The position numbers and the translations under genes were made by a program. The notes below the pieces were generated by a model. The model did no database searches. It was not told the DNA's origin and saw only the letters and a program-made list of their open reading frames with translations. Source: an uncultured Solimonas sp. (lineage in GTDB: Bacteria > Pseudomonadota > Gammaproteobacteria > Nevskiales > Nevskiaceae). Taken from it: DNA of 48,193 bases. The stretch is from assembly GCA_946478985.1 (NCBI GenBank), contig CAMLDZ010000013.1, positions 1 to 48,193 of the forward strand. Reading direction: 5' to 3'. Every line of letters starts with the position of its first letter. The stretch's first letter is position 1. Below are positions 19,620-29,767 of this stretch, in pieces.

Positions 19620-22307
19620 ATGGCCAAGATTTTCGTAGAAGGCAAAGAGTTCGAAGTCCACGGCGCCGACAACCTGCTGCAGGCCTGTCTCAACCTCGGA
19701 CTCGATATCCCGTATTTCTGCTGGCACCCGGCGCTCGGCAGCGTCGGCGCCTGCCGCCAGTGCGCGGTCAAGCAGTACCGCGACGAGTCCGACAAGATGG
19801 GCCGTATCGTCATGTCGTGCATGACGCCGGCGTCCGACGGCACCTGGATCTCGATCGATGACGAGGAGGCCAAGGCCTTCCGCGGCGCCATCGTCGAATT
19901 CCTGATGACCAACCACCCGCACGACTGCCCGGTCTGCGAGGAAGGCGGCCACTGCCATCTGCAGGACATGACGGTGATGACCGGCCACCACAGCCGAAAC
20001 TACCGTTTCGACAAGCGCACCCATCTCAACCAGGATCTGGGGCCGTTCATCGGCCACGAGATGAACCGCTGCATCTCCTGCTACCGCTGCGTTCGGTACT
20101 ACAAGGACTACGCCGGCGGCACCGATCTCGGCGTCTACGGCGCCGCTGCCAATGTCTATTTCGGCCGCGTCGAGAGCGGCACGCTGGAGTCCGAATTCTC
20201 CGGCAACCTCGCCGAGGTCTGCCCGACCGGCGTGTTCACCGACAAGACCCACTCCGAGCGCTACACGCGCAAGTGGGACATGCAGTTCTCGCCGAGCGTC
20301 TGCTCCAGCTGCGCGGTCGGCTGCAATGTCTCGCCGGGCGAGCGCTACGGCGAGATCCGCCGCATCGAGAACCGCTACCACGGCGAGCTCAACGGCTACT
20401 TCCTCTGTGATCGCGGCCGCTTCGGCTACGGCTATACCAACGACAAGGCGCGCCCGCGCCAGCCGCTGGTACAGAACGCCGTGGCCAGCGTCGCCGAGGC
20501 GCTGTCGGCGGGCCGCGTGATCCTGCAGGGCGCCGGCAAGCTGATCGGCATCGCCTCGCCGCGCGCCAGTGTCGAGGCCAACTTCGCGCTGCGCGAACTG
20601 GTCGGCGCCGACAATTTCTACGATGGCCACGCCGCCCACGAAGGCGCGCTGGTCAAACTGGCGCTGAACATCGTCCGCGACGGCCCGGTGCCGGCGGCGA
20701 CCATCAGCCAGATCGAGGAAGCCGACGCCGTGCTGGTGCTCGGCGAGGACCCGACGGCCACCGCGCCGCGCTTCGCGCTGGCGCTGCGCCAGGCCGCGCG
20801 CGGCAAGTCGCGCGAGATGGGCGCCGAGAAGAACGTGCCGGAATGGCAGGTCATCGCCCTCGCCGATCTGGTCCAGCGCGGCAAGTCGCCGGTGTTCGTC
20901 GCCAGCGTCGATGCGACGCGCGTCGATGATCTGGCCACCAAGACCCTGCGCGCCGCGCCGGACGATCTGGCGCGCTTCGGCTTTGCCGTTGCCGCCGCGC
21001 TCGATCCCTCGGCTCCGGCTGTCAGCGGCCTGGACGCTGCGACCACGGCGCTGGCCGATGAAGTCGCGCAGACGCTGGCCAAGGCCAAGCGTCCGCTGGT
21101 GCTGTCGGGCACCGGCGCGGCTTCGGCCGCGGTGCTGCAGGCTGCCGCCAACGTCGCCTGGGCGCTGCACAAGAACAACGCCCAGGCCAGCCTGGCGCTG
21201 AGCCTGCCGGAAGCCAACAGCTTCGGTCTGGCGCTGCTGGAGCCGAAGCCGCTGGACGTCGCGCTGGACCGCCTCGCCGCCAAGGACTTCGACGCGCTGG
21301 TGGTGCTGGAGAACGATCTCTATCGCCGTGCCCCGAAGGCGCGCGTCGACGCCGCGCTGGCGTCGGGCAAGCCGCTGATCGTCATCGACCACCAGGCCAC
21401 CGAGACCACCGCGCGCGCGCAGCTCGTGCTGCCGGCGGCGACGGTGTTCGAATCCGACGGCACCTTCGTCAACTACGAAGGCCGCGCGCAGCGCTATTTC
21501 CAGGTCTTCGATCCGACCTATTACGACGCCAAGATCGCGCTCAGCGACGGCTGGCGCTGGCTGGTGCAACTCAAGGATGTCAGCTGGCCGAACCTCGATG
21601 CGGCGACGCAGGCCGTCGCGCAGGCGGTGCCGGCGCTGGCCGGCATCGTCGCCGCAGCGCCCAACTCGGCGTTCCGCATCGACGGCCTCAAGGTCGCGCG
21701 CGAGCCGCATCGTTACTCCGGCCGCACCGCGATGCGCGCCAACCAGTCGGTGCACGAGCCGCGCCAGCCGCAGGACATCGACGCGCCGCTGAACTTCTCG
21801 ATGGAAGGCTACAACGGCGTCGGCAGCCTCGACCGCCCCAGCGAGCTGGTGCCGTACGCCTGGTCGCCAGGCTGGAACTCGCCGAGCGCCTGGAACAAGT
21901 TCCAGGACGAGATCGGTGGCGCCCTGCGCGGTGGCAATTCCGGCAAGCAGCTGCTGGCGGGCGGTAGCACCCGCGGCTACTTCGATGACGTGCCGGCCGC
22001 GTTTGCCGCGCACAGCGGCACGCTGCACGTGCTGGCGCTGCCGCAGCATTTCGGCGGCGACGAGTTGTCCAAGCGCGCCAAGCCGATCCGCGAGCGCAGT
22101 GAGCCGGCCTTCGTCGCGCTCAATCGCGCGGATGCCGCCCGCGCCGGCGCGGGCGGCCATGCGACGCTGTCGATCGACGGCCAGCTGCTCAAGCTGCCCG
22201 TGCGGCTCAGCGATGCGCTGCCGGCCGGCACCGTCGGCCTGCCGGCGGGTTTCGATGGCATTCCGTTCCTCGCGCCCGGCGCGACGGCGACGCTGCTCGG
22301 AGGCTGA
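19620..22307 (+). CDS. nuoG: NADH-quinone oxidoreductase subunit G
   Basis: An 895-residue protein close to E. coli NuoG (about 908). It carries the electron wire of the peripheral arm. N-terminal 2Fe-2S N1b: Cys34, Cys45, Cys48, Cys67. N5 with its His ligand: [15 protein letters not shown]4: CISCYRC plus a distal CPTG. The extra cluster N7 found in the E. coli-type subunit also seems present ([14 protein letters not shown]). A degenerate molybdopterin-oxidoreductase-like domain fills the rest, with Ala/Asp-rich spacers. GAGACCGCC precedes the ATG. Confidence 0.97.
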   Translation: MAKIFVEGKEFEVHGADNLLQACLNLGLDIPYFCWHPALGSVGACRQCAVKQYRDESDKMGRIVMSCMTPASDGTWISIDDEEAKAFRGAIVEFLMTNHPHDCPVCEEGGHCHLQDMTVMTGHHSRNYRFDKRTHLNQDLGPFIGHEMNRCISCYRCVRYYKDYAGGTDLGVYGAAANVYFGRVESGTLESEFSGNLAEVCPTGVFTDKTHSERYTRKWDMQFSPSVCSSCAVGCNVSPGERYGEIRRIENRYHGELNGYFLCDRGRFGYGYTNDKARPRQPLVQNAVASVAEALSAGRVILQGAGKLIGIASPRASVEANFALRELVGADNFYDGHAAHEGALVKLALNIVRDGPVPAATISQIEEADAVLVLGEDPTATAPRFALALRQAARGKSREMGAEKNVPEWQVIALADLVQRGKSPVFVASVDATRVDDLATKTLRAAPDDLARFGFAVAAALDPSAPAVSGLDAATTALADEVAQTLAKAKRPLVLSGTGAASAAVLQAAANVAWALHKNNAQASLALSLPEANSFGLALLEPKPLDVALDRLAAKDFDALVVLENDLYRRAPKARVDAALASGKPLIVIDHQATETTARAQLVLPAATVFESDGTFVNYEGRAQRYFQVFDPTYYDAKIALSDGWRWLVQLKDVSWPNLDAATQAVAQAVPALAGIVAAAPNSAFRIDGLKVAREPHRYSGRTAMRANQSVHEPRQPQDIDAPLNFSMEGYNGVGSLDRPSELVPYAWSPGWNSPSAWNKFQDEIGGALRGGNSGKQLLAGGSTRGYFDDVPAAFAAHSGTLHVLALPQHFGGDELSKRAKPIRERSEPAFVALNRADAARAGAGGHATLSIDGQLLKLPVRLSDALPAGTVGLPAGFDGIPFLAPGATATLLGG

Positions 22308-22310
22308 CGC

Positions 22311-23330
22311 GTGATCGACGCCATCTGCACCTGGTTTACCGAGCACCCGCGTGTCGTCGAGTCGCTGATCGCGATCGCCAAGACGCTGGTGATCCTCGTC
22401 ACCGTCATGCTGACGATGGCCTGGACCACCTGGCTGGAGCGCCGCATGCTCGGCGTCTGGCAGGACCGCTACGGCCCGAACCGTGTCGGCCCCTTCGGCC
22501 TCGGCCAGGTGCTGGCCGACATGGTCAAGGCGCTGTTCAAGGAAGACTGGACGCCGCCGTTCGTCGACAAGTTCACCTACGTCATGGCGCCGATGCTCGG
22601 CATGGGCCTGACGCTGCTGATGTTCATGGTGATCCCGATCGCGCCGGGCTGGGGCATCGCCGATCTCAACGTCGGCCTGCTGGTGTTCCTGGCGCTGGCC
22701 GGCCTGGAGGTCTACGCGGTGATGCTCGGCGGCTGGTCGAGCAACAGCAAGTACTCGCTGCTCGGCGGCGTGCGCGTCACCGCGCAGACGGTCAGCTACG
22801 AGGTCTTCATGGGCTTGTCGCTGATGGGCATCGTCATGCAGGCGGGTTCGTTCGACCTGCGCACCATCGTCGACGCGCAGGCGGGCCTCTGGAACATCGT
22901 TCCGCAGTTCCTCGGTTTCTGCACCTTCGCGATCGCCGGCATTGCCGTCGTGCACCGTGCGCCGTTCGATCTGCCGGAAGCCGAGTCCGAACTGGCGCAG
23001 GGCTTCCACACCGAATATTCGAGCATGAAGTTCGCGATGTTCATGCTCAGCGAGTACATCGGCGTGGTGCTGATCTCGGCCGTTCTCGTCACGCTGTTCT
23101 TCGGTGGCTGGCGCGGTCCCTTCATCGACGACTACCCGCTGCTGGGGCTGCTGTACTTCGCGATGAAGACCTTCTTCTTCATGCTGGTCTTCATCCTGCT
23201 GCGTGCCTCGCTGCCGCGGCCGCGCTATGACCAGCTGATGAGCTTCGGCTGGAAGATCTGCCTGCCGCTGACGCTGATCAATCTGCTGGGAACTGCCGCC
23301 GTCCTGCTGTGGCAGTCGCAAGGAGCCTGA
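22311..23330 (+). CDS. nuoH: NADH-quinone oxidoreductase subunit H
   Basis: A 339-residue membrane subunit that forms much of the quinone chamber and the first proton path. The start is GTG at 22311, four bases after the nuoG stop, with GGAGG ahead. Eight or nine transmembrane segments are evident. Signatures: [51 protein letters not shown], and [27 protein letters not shown], which holds the conserved acidic loop near quinone. It is slightly longer than E. coli NuoH (325). Confidence 0.97.
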   Translation: MIDAICTWFTEHPRVVESLIAIAKTLVILVTVMLTMAWTTWLERRMLGVWQDRYGPNRVGPFGLGQVLADMVKALFKEDWTPPFVDKFTYVMAPMLGMGLTLLMFMVIPIAPGWGIADLNVGLLVFLALAGLEVYAVMLGGWSSNSKYSLLGGVRVTAQTVSYEVFMGLSLMGIVMQAGSFDLRTIVDAQAGLWNIVPQFLGFCTFAIAGIAVVHRAPFDLPEAESELAQGFHTEYSSMKFAMFMLSEYIGVVLISAVLVTLFFGGWRGPFIDDYPLLGLLYFAMKTFFFMLVFILLRASLPRPRYDQLMSFGWKICLPLTLINLLGTAAVLLWQSQGA

Positions 23331-23332
23331 GG

Positions 23333-23875
23333 ATGACTTTCAAGGAATTCTTCAGCGGGATCTACACGACGCTGCGCAGCATCGTGATGATCGCCAGTCA
23401 CACGTTCCGCAAGCGCGACGTGATCCCGTATCCGGAGGTCAAGCCCTATATGCCGCCGCGCTATCGCGGCCGCATCGTGCTGACGCGTGATCCGGACGGC
23501 GAGGAGCGCTGCGTCGCCTGCAACCTCTGCGCGGTCGCCTGCCCGGTCGCCTGCATCTCGCTGCAGAAGGCGGAGAAGGACGACGGCCGCTGGTATCCGG
23601 AGTGGTTCCGCATCAACTTCTCGCGCTGCATCTTCTGCGGCCTGTGCGAAGAAGCCTGCCCGACCACGGCGATCCAGCTGACGCCGGACTACGAGCTCGC
23701 CGAGTTCAAGCGGCAGACGCTGGTGTACGAGAAGGAAGACCTGCTGATCAGCGGTCCCGGCAAGTACCCGGACTACAACTTCTACCGCGTCGCCGGCATG
23801 GAGATCGCCGGCAAGCCCAAGGGCGCCGCCGCCAACGAAGCGCCGCCGGTCGACGTCAAGAGCCTGCTGCCATGA
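23333..23875 (+). CDS. nuoI: NADH-quinone oxidoreductase subunit I
   Basis: A 180-residue protein, identical in length to E. coli NuoI. It has two 4Fe-4S clusters (N6a and N6b): Cys60/63/66 with Cys70, and Cys99/102/105 with Cys109, in the [12 protein letters not shown] and [12 protein letters not shown] motifs. It starts two bases after the nuoH stop codon, with AGGAG nearby; an upstream in-frame start at 23309 lies inside nuoH and is not needed. The KSLLP C-terminus overlaps the nuoJ start. Confidence 0.98.
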   Translation: MTFKEFFSGIYTTLRSIVMIASHTFRKRDVIPYPEVKPYMPPRYRGRIVLTRDPDGEERCVACNLCAVACPVACISLQKAEKDDGRWYPEWFRINFSRCIFCGLCEEACPTTAIQLTPDYELAEFKRQTLVYEKEDLLISGPGKYPDYNFYRVAGMEIAGKPKGAAANEAPPVDVKSLLP

Positions 23876-24369
23876 ACCTGGACAACGTGTTCTTCTATGT
23901 CGCCGCAACCATCGCGGTGCTCGGCACCGTGCTGATGATCTGCGGCCGCAACCCGGTGCACGCGCTGCTCAACCTGGTTGTCGCACTGCTGGCGATCGCC
24001 GGCATGCTGTTCATGCTCGGCGCGCCGTTCGCCGGCGCGCTGGAGGTGATCGTCTACGCCGGCGCGATCATGGTGCTGTTCGTGTTCGTGGTGATGATGC
24101 TCAATCTCGGCCCCGAGACCAGCCGGCAGGAAGCGCAGTGGCTCAAGCCCAAGGTCTGGGTCGGCCCCGGTGTGTTGTCGCTGCTGCTGCTCGCCGGCCT
24201 GCTCTATGTGCTGCTGGGCGGCAGTTCGCAGCCGGCGGCGCTGGCCACGGTTGACGCCAAGCAGGTTGGCATCGTGCTGTTCGGACCTTATCTGCTCGCC
24301 GTCGAACTGGCGTCGATGCTGTTGCTCGCGGCGCTGGTCGCGGCCTACCACCTCGGTCGCAACGACTGA
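23872..24369 (+). CDS. nuoJ: NADH-quinone oxidoreductase subunit J
   Basis: A 165-residue membrane subunit with five transmembrane segments. The third holds the conserved [22 protein letters not shown] region, whose rotation gates the quinone-cavity proton channel. The ATG overlaps the nuoI TGA by four bases, giving coupled translation. The protein is a little shorter than E. coli NuoJ (184) at the C-terminus. Confidence 0.96.
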   Translation: MNLDNVFFYVAATIAVLGTVLMICGRNPVHALLNLVVALLAIAGMLFMLGAPFAGALEVIVYAGAIMVLFVFVVMMLNLGPETSRQEAQWLKPKVWVGPGVLSLLLLAGLLYVLLGGSSQPAALATVDAKQVGIVLFGPYLLAVELASMLLLAALVAAYHLGRND

Positions 24370-24400
24370 CCACGGATCGAGGAAGGGGAGTCCTACAAGA

Positions 24401-24724
24401 ATGACGACACCGGAACTGAGCGGCATCCCGATGGAGCACGGCCTGGCCGTGGCGGCGGTGCTGTTCTCGCTCGGCCTGCTCGGCGTGATGGTCCGCCGCA
24501 ACATCCTGTTCATGCTGATGTCGCTGGAAGTGATGATGAACGGCGCCGGCCTGGCCTTCATCAGCGCCGGCAGCCGCTGGCAGCAGGCCGACGGCCAGAT
24601 CATGTTCATCCTGGTGCTGACGCTGGCCGCGGCCGAGGCCTCGGTCGGCCTGGCGATCCTGCTGCAGCTGTACCGCCGCTTCCACACCCTGGATGTGGAT
24701 GCGGCATCCGAGATGAAGGGGTGA
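24401..24724 (+). CDS. nuoK: NADH-quinone oxidoreductase subunit K
   Basis: A 107-residue membrane subunit of the antiporter-like chain, with three transmembrane helices. Conserved membrane glutamates are visible in [10 protein letters not shown] and [28 protein letters not shown] precedes ATG 24401. An internal ATG at 24431 (MEHGLAV) would match the N-terminus of the 100-residue E. coli protein better, so either start is possible. Confidence 0.95.
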   Translation: MTTPELSGIPMEHGLAVAAVLFSLGLLGVMVRRNILFMLMSLEVMMNGAGLAFISAGSRWQQADGQIMFILVLTLAAAEASVGLAILLQLYRRFHTLDVDAASEMKG

Positions 24725-24725
24725 G

Positions 24726-24834
24726 GGACCACGCTATGAAAACGAAGTTTTCAGTGGTTCCGAACGCCCGGCCGTGTTTGGCCGGATCGGGACTGACTCA
24801 ATGTCAGTCCCGCTTGAGCCAAACACTGGCCGGG
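24726..24834 (+). other. Folded RNA element between nuoK and nuoL
   Basis: The 178-base gap 24725-24902 is the only sizeable break in the operon. Hairpin A: GAAAAC/GTTTTC (24738-24743/24747-24752), extended by ACCAC/GTGGT (24728-24732/24754-24758). Hairpin B: CCCGGCCGTGTTTGGC (24767-24782) pairs, with one bulged base, with GCCAAACACTGGCCGGG (24818-24834), and encloses an 8-bp stem GGGACTGA/TCAGTCCC (24789-24796/24804-24811). There is no T-run, so read-through into nuoL is expected. A short open frame across it does not look like a protein. A processing site, regulatory leader of nuoL or inserted repeat are all possible. Confidence 0.6.
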
Positions 24835-24902
24835 CCGGGGGTAGATCAGGCATCTGAGGTCGCGCCATGGACGGCAGGCGCGAGTGTTGGGGAAGTGAAC
24901 TG

Positions 24903-26747
24903 ATGGAACAGCTCTTTCTCGTCATCCTGTCGCCGCTGATCGGCTTCGTGCTGCTCGCCCTCGGCGGCAAGCGCCTGTCCGAGAACCTTGCGGCCGTCAT
25001 CGGCGTTGGCTCGGTCTCGCTGTCGGCGCTGCTGGTGGCGTACATCGGCTTCGAGTTCTACCAGCTGCCGGCCGGCGAAAGCTACGTCAAGGTCGTCGGC
25101 ACCTGGATGAGCGTCGATGGCTTCGCGCCGCGCTTCGCCTTCCGCCTCGACCAGCTGTCGATGCTGATGCTCGGCGTCATCACCGGCGTCGGCGCCTTCA
25201 TCCATCTGTTCGCGTCCTGGTACATGCGCGGCGACGAGGCATATGCGCGCTTCTTCGCCTACATGAACCTGTTCGTGTCGGCGATGCTGGTGCTGGTGCT
25301 CGGCGACAACCTGCTGCTGCTGTTCTTCGGCTGGGAAGGCGTGGGTCTGGCCTCGTACCTGCTGATCGGCTTCTGGTTCCAGGACGCCGCCAACGGCGCG
25401 GCCGCGCGCAAGGCCTTCATCGTCACGCGTGTCGGCGACACCTTCATGGCGATCGGCCTGTTCATCCTCTACCAGGCGCTCGGCACGCTGGACCTGCACG
25501 ACCTGTTGCAGGCAGCGCCGCAGGCCTTCAAGGCCGGCGACCCGCTGATCACCGCGGCAGCGTTCCTGCTGCTCGGCGGTGCGGTCGGCAAGTCGGCGCA
25601 GATTCCGCTGCAGACCTGGCTGCCGGATGCCATGGCCGGCCCGACGCCGGTGTCGGCGCTGATCCACGCCGCGACGATGGTCACCGCCGGTGTCTACCTG
25701 ATCGCGCGCACGCATGTGCTGTTCGAGCTGGCGCCGCTGGCGCTGGAAGCGGTCGGCTGGGTCGGCGGCATCACGCTGCTGATGGCGGGCTTCATCGCGC
25801 TGACGCAGTCCGACATCAAGAAGGTGCTGGCGTACTCGACGATGTCGCAGATCGGCTACATGTTCCTGGCGCTCGGCGCCGGGGCCTACCAGCCGGCCGT
25901 GTTCCATCTGATGACGCATGCCTTCTTCAAGGCGCTGCTGTTCCTGTCGGCCGGCTCGGTGATCCTCGCCTGCCATCACGAGCAGGACATCTTCAAGATG
26001 GGCGGCCTGCGCAAGCAGATCCCCTTCACGTTCTGGGTGTTTTTGATCGGCTCGCTGGGCCTGGTCGCGTTCCCCGGCACCTCGGGCTTCTTCTCCAAGG
26101 ACGAGATCCTGTTCCAGGCCTGGGCCTACGGCCACGCCGAGTTCTACTGGATGGGCCTGGCCGGCGCTTTCATGACGGCGCTGTACACCTTCCGCCTGAT
26201 CTTCATCGCCTTCTTCGGCGAGGCGCACGGGCATGAGGTGCACAAGCCGCACGGCATCGATCACGGCCTGCCGCTGCTGGTGCTGGCCATCGCGGCGCTG
26301 TTCGGCGGCTTCATCCACATCCCGCTCGATGCGGTGCTGCCGCAGGCGGCAATCGCCGAGGAGCTGGAGCACGCCAAGCATCAGCTGGAGATCACCTCGG
26401 TGCTGGTGTCGTTTGCCGGCATTGCGCTGGCCTGGCTGCTGTTCCTCAAGTTCCGCGGCGTGTCGGCGGCGATCCGCAATTCGTTTATCGGTCGGCCGCT
26501 GTTCGCCTGGTGGCGCGCGGCCTTCGGCTTCGACTGGCTGTATGACTGGCTGTTCGTGAAGCCGTACTTCGGCCTGGCGCATCTGAACCGTCGCGATGTC
26601 GCCGATCAGGCCATCGGTCTGATTCCAAGGCTGAGCCTTGCCCTCAACTCCCGGCTGACGCAGACGCAGACCGGTCAGCTGCGCTGGTACGCCGGCGCCA
26701 CCGCTGCCGGCGCGATCCTGATCGTCGCGGCCGTGATCATCCTCTGA
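24903..26747 (+). CDS. nuoL: NADH-quinone oxidoreductase subunit L
   Basis: A 614-residue Mrp-type antiporter-like subunit, the distal proton pump, with the long lateral helix at the C-terminus (E. coli 613). Signatures: FFGWEGVGLASYLLIGFW with the channel Glu, KAFIVTRVGDTFM, GKSAQIPLQTWLPDAMAGPT with the key Lys, HAATMVTAGVYLIAR, and the SQIGYMFLALG region. The start at 24903 is chosen because the first residues then enter a membrane helix directly (MEQLFLVILSPLIGF); an in-frame ATG at 24867 lies within the structured gap. Confidence 0.97.
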   Translation: MEQLFLVILSPLIGFVLLALGGKRLSENLAAVIGVGSVSLSALLVAYIGFEFYQLPAGESYVKVVGTWMSVDGFAPRFAFRLDQLSMLMLGVITGVGAFIHLFASWYMRGDEAYARFFAYMNLFVSAMLVLVLGDNLLLLFFGWEGVGLASYLLIGFWFQDAANGAAARKAFIVTRVGDTFMAIGLFILYQALGTLDLHDLLQAAPQAFKAGDPLITAAAFLLLGGAVGKSAQIPLQTWLPDAMAGPTPVSALIHAATMVTAGVYLIARTHVLFELAPLALEAVGWVGGITLLMAGFIALTQSDIKKVLAYSTMSQIGYMFLALGAGAYQPAVFHLMTHAFFKALLFLSAGSVILACHHEQDIFKMGGLRKQIPFTFWVFLIGSLGLVAFPGTSGFFSKDEILFQAWAYGHAEFYWMGLAGAFMTALYTFRLIFIAFFGEAHGHEVHKPHGIDHGLPLLVLAIAALFGGFIHIPLDAVLPQAAIAEELEHAKHQLEITSVLVSFAGIALAWLLFLKFRGVSAAIRNSFIGRPLFAWWRAAFGFDWLYDWLFVKPYFGLAHLNRRDVADQAIGLIPRLSLALNSRLTQTQTGQLRWYAGATAAGAILIVAAVIIL

Positions 26748-26757
26748 AGCCACGCCC

Positions 26758-28302
26758 ATGATCCTTCTCTGGCTGATCCTCATCCCCTTCATCGGCGGCC
26801 TGCTGTCGTGGCAGGGCGAGCGCATCGTCGGTCGCGGCTTCCCGCGCTGGGTGGCGCTGGCGACGATGCTGTTCGCGCTCGGCATCTCGGTCTGGCTGTG
26901 GGTGACCGGCGACTACTCGCTGGCGCCGGTCGACGGCGTGCCGCAGTGGACGATCGAATACCGCGTGCCGTGGATTCCGCGCTTCGGCATTTCGCTGCAT
27001 CTGGGCCTGGACGGCCTGTCGATCATGCTGGTGGTGCTGACCAACCTGCTCGGCGTGATGGCGGTGGCCTGCTCGTGGCGTGAAATCAACCGCAACGTCG
27101 GCTTCTTCCATCTCAACCTGCTGTGGAACCTCGGCGGCGTGGTCGGCGTGTTCCTCACGCTGGACCTGTTCCTGTTCTTCTTCCTGTGGGAAATGATGCT
27201 GGTGCCGATGTACTTCCTGATCGCGCTGTGGGGCCACAACGCCCCCGGCGGCAAGGGACGCATCTATGCGGCGACCAAGTTCTTCATCTTCACGCAGGCG
27301 TCCGGCCTGATCATGCTGCTGGCGATCCTCGGCCTGGTGTTCGCGCACTACCAGTCGACCGGCATCGTCAGCTTCGACTACATGGATCTGCTGAAGACCA
27401 GCATGTCGGCGAGCACCGAGTGGCTGCTGATGCTCGGCTTCTTCATCGCCTTCGCGGTCAAGACGCCGATGGTGCCGCTGCATTCGTGGCTGCCGGATGC
27501 GCATTCGCAGGCGCCGACCGCGGGCTCGGTCGATCTGGCCGGCATCCTGCTGAAGACCGCTGCCTACGGCATGCTGCGTTTCGCGCTGCCGATCTTCCCG
27601 AACGCCTCCGCCGAGTTCGCGCCGGTGGCGATGGCCTTCGGTGTCGTCGGCATCATCTACGGCGCGCTGATGTGCCTGCAGCAGAACGACATCAAGCGCC
27701 TGATCGCCTATTCCTCGGTCAGTCACATGGGTTTCGTGCTGATCGGCATCTACGCCGGCACCGAACAGGCCTTGCAGGGCGTGATCGTGCAGATGCTCGC
27801 GCACGGCCTGTCGGCCGGTGCGCTGTTCATGCTTTGTGGCGAGATCTACGAGCGCCTGCACACGCGTGAGCTGTCCAAGATGGGTGGCCTGTGGTCGCGG
27901 ATGTCGTATCTGCCGTCGATCGCGCTGTTCTTCACCATCGCCGCACTGGGCATGCCGGGGCTCGGCAACTTCGTCGGCGAGTTCCTGATCCTGCTGGGCA
28001 CCTGGTCGGTCGATCCGGTGATCACCATGCTGGCTGCCACGGGCCTCGTGGTCGGTGCGGTCTACTCGCTGATCCTGATCCAGCGCGCCTTCATGGGGCC
28101 GACACAGGGCTCCGAACCGATCAAGGATCTGGGCAAGCGCGAGCTGGCGTCGATGGCGGTGCTGGGCGTATTGCTGCTGCTGCTCGGCGTGCACCCGCAG
28201 CCGGTGCTGGATACCTCGGCTGCCTTCCTGCAGCACGTGCATTCGATCTACCACACGGCGCAAGCCGGCATTGCCTCGGGTGCCACCGGGGTGTCGCCAT
28301 GA
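26758..28302 (+). CDS. nuoM: NADH-quinone oxidoreductase subunit M
   Basis: A 514-residue antiporter-like proton-pumping subunit (E. coli 509) with about fourteen transmembrane segments. Signatures: FFFLWEMMLVPMYFLIALWG with the conserved Glu, KFFIFTQASGLIML, and AVKTPMVPLHSWLPDAHSQAPT, with the pumping Lys in the FAFAVK-like segment. It begins ten bases after nuoL and its stop overlaps the nuoN start. Confidence 0.97.
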   Translation: MILLWLILIPFIGGLLSWQGERIVGRGFPRWVALATMLFALGISVWLWVTGDYSLAPVDGVPQWTIEYRVPWIPRFGISLHLGLDGLSIMLVVLTNLLGVMAVACSWREINRNVGFFHLNLLWNLGGVVGVFLTLDLFLFFFLWEMMLVPMYFLIALWGHNAPGGKGRIYAATKFFIFTQASGLIMLLAILGLVFAHYQSTGIVSFDYMDLLKTSMSASTEWLLMLGFFIAFAVKTPMVPLHSWLPDAHSQAPTAGSVDLAGILLKTAAYGMLRFALPIFPNASAEFAPVAMAFGVVGIIYGALMCLQQNDIKRLIAYSSVSHMGFVLIGIYAGTEQALQGVIVQMLAHGLSAGALFMLCGEIYERLHTRELSKMGGLWSRMSYLPSIALFFTIAALGMPGLGNFVGEFLILLGTWSVDPVITMLAATGLVVGAVYSLILIQRAFMGPTQGSEPIKDLGKRELASMAVLGVLLLLLGVHPQPVLDTSAAFLQHVHSIYHTAQAGIASGATGVSP

Positions 28303-29753
28303 CCATCACGACTCCGCAATTGCTGGCGCTGCTGCCGATCCTGATCGTCTCGGCGACGATCGTCGCCGTCATGCTGGCGATCGCCTTCAAGCGGCATCAC
28401 CGCATGAACGCCACGCTGGCCGTCATCGGCGGCAATGTCGCGACAGTGGCGATGATCTGGCTGTTCTTCTTCCAGGAAGGTGCGCAGCAGGTGACGCCGC
28501 TGCTGGTCGTCGACAAATACGCCTTGCTCTACATGGTGATGATGGCGATCACCACGCTGGCCACGGCGACGCTGTCGCATGCCTACCTCGAAGGTTTCCA
28601 GGGCGAGAAGGAGGAGTTGTACCTGCTGCTCGCGCTGTCCGTGCTCGGCGGCATGACGCTGGCCTGCGCGACGCATTTCGCCTCGCTGTTCATCGGCCTG
28701 GAACTGCTCAGCGTGCCGCTGTACGCGATGATCGCCTACCCGGTGAAGAAGCGCCGTTCGCTGGAAGGCGGCCTCAAGTACCTGGTGCTGTCGGCAGTCG
28801 CCTCGGCCTTCATCCTGTTCGGCATCGCCTTGATCTATTCGCAGGCCGGCTCGCTGGCCTTCCGCGAAGTCGGCGCTTTTTTTGCCGCCGGCGACAATGC
28901 CATCGCCCTGCTCGGCGGTGGTCTGCTGCTGGTCGGCATCGCCTTCAAGCTGTCGCTGGTGCCGTTCCACCTGTGGACGCCGGACGTCTACGAGGGCGCG
29001 CCGGCGCCGGTCGCCAGCTACCTGGCCTCGGCGTCCAAGGTGGCGGTGTTCGCGGTGCTGATGCGCTATTTCGTCGAGGCCGGCGGCTACCGCCAGGTGC
29101 AGCTGGTCGAGGTGCTCAGCGCGCTGGCGTTCGCGTCGATGTTGATCGGCAATCTGCTGGCACTGCGCCAGAACAACATCAAGCGACTGCTCGCCTACTC
29201 GTCGATCGCGCACTTCGGCTATTGCCTGGTCGGCCTGCTCGCCGGCGGTCCCCTGGCGATCGAGGCGGTCGGCATCTATCTGCTGACCTACGTCGTCACC
29301 ACGCTCGGCGCCTTCGGCGTCGTCGCACTGACCTCCAGCCCGATGGGCGAGCGTGACGCCGACCTGATCTACGACTACCGCGGCCTGTTCTGGCGGCGTC
29401 CGTATCTGGCGTCGATCCTGACGGTGATGCTGCTGTCGCTGGCCGGCATCCCGGCTACCGCCGGCTTCATCGGCAAGTTCTACGTGATCGCCGCCGGCGT
29501 CGGCGCGCAGAGCTGGTGGCTGCTCGGCGCCCTGATCGTCGGCAGCGCCATCGGCCTGTACTACTACCTGCGCGTGCTGATCTCGCTGTACCTGCCGGAC
29601 CCGGAGAAGGCCCGCTTCAGCGCGCCGCTGGACTGGGCGCAGCGCACCGGTGGCATGGTGATGCTGTTGCTGGCCATCCTGATGCTGGTGCTCGGCGTGT
29701 TCCCGCAGCCGTTCATCGAACTGATCCAGGCAGGCGGCCTGACGCCGGGCTGA
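28299..29753 (+). CDS. nuoN: NADH-quinone oxidoreductase subunit N
   Basis: A 484-residue antiporter-like subunit (E. coli 485), the proton-pumping subunit closest to the NuoJ/NuoK joint. Signatures: FIGLELLSVPLYAMIAY with its membrane Glu, GGLKYLVLSAVASAFILFG, FKLSLVPFHLWTPDVYEGAPAPV with the conserved Lys, and RQNNIKRLLAYSSIAHFGY. The ATGA overlap with nuoM implies coupled translation. Last nuo gene; the acyltransferase gene follows after 14 bases and could share the transcript. Confidence 0.97.
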   Translation: MTITTPQLLALLPILIVSATIVAVMLAIAFKRHHRMNATLAVIGGNVATVAMIWLFFFQEGAQQVTPLLVVDKYALLYMVMMAITTLATATLSHAYLEGFQGEKEELYLLLALSVLGGMTLACATHFASLFIGLELLSVPLYAMIAYPVKKRRSLEGGLKYLVLSAVASAFILFGIALIYSQAGSLAFREVGAFFAAGDNAIALLGGGLLLVGIAFKLSLVPFHLWTPDVYEGAPAPVASYLASASKVAVFAVLMRYFVEAGGYRQVQLVEVLSALAFASMLIGNLLALRQNNIKRLLAYSSIAHFGYCLVGLLAGGPLAIEAVGIYLLTYVVTTLGAFGVVALTSSPMGERDADLIYDYRGLFWRRPYLASILTVMLLSLAGIPATAGFIGKFYVIAAGVGAQSWWLLGALIVGSAIGLYYYLRVLISLYLPDPEKARFSAPLDWAQRTGGMVMLLLAILMLVLGVFPQPFIELIQAGGLTPG

Positions 29754-29767
29754 GCGGTGCGGGCGCC

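Noticed and set aside
19416..23321. 1301-codon open frame on the minus strand
   Set aside because: It lies opposite nuoG and nuoH, has the Arg/Gln/His-rich, low-complexity composition of antisense GC-rich DNA, and matches no family. The plus-strand genes are unambiguous.
24721..24903. 60-codon open frame in the nuoK-nuoL gap
   Set aside because: It runs through perfect inverted repeats, lacks a ribosome-binding site and resembles no protein; the RNA structure is the better explanation.
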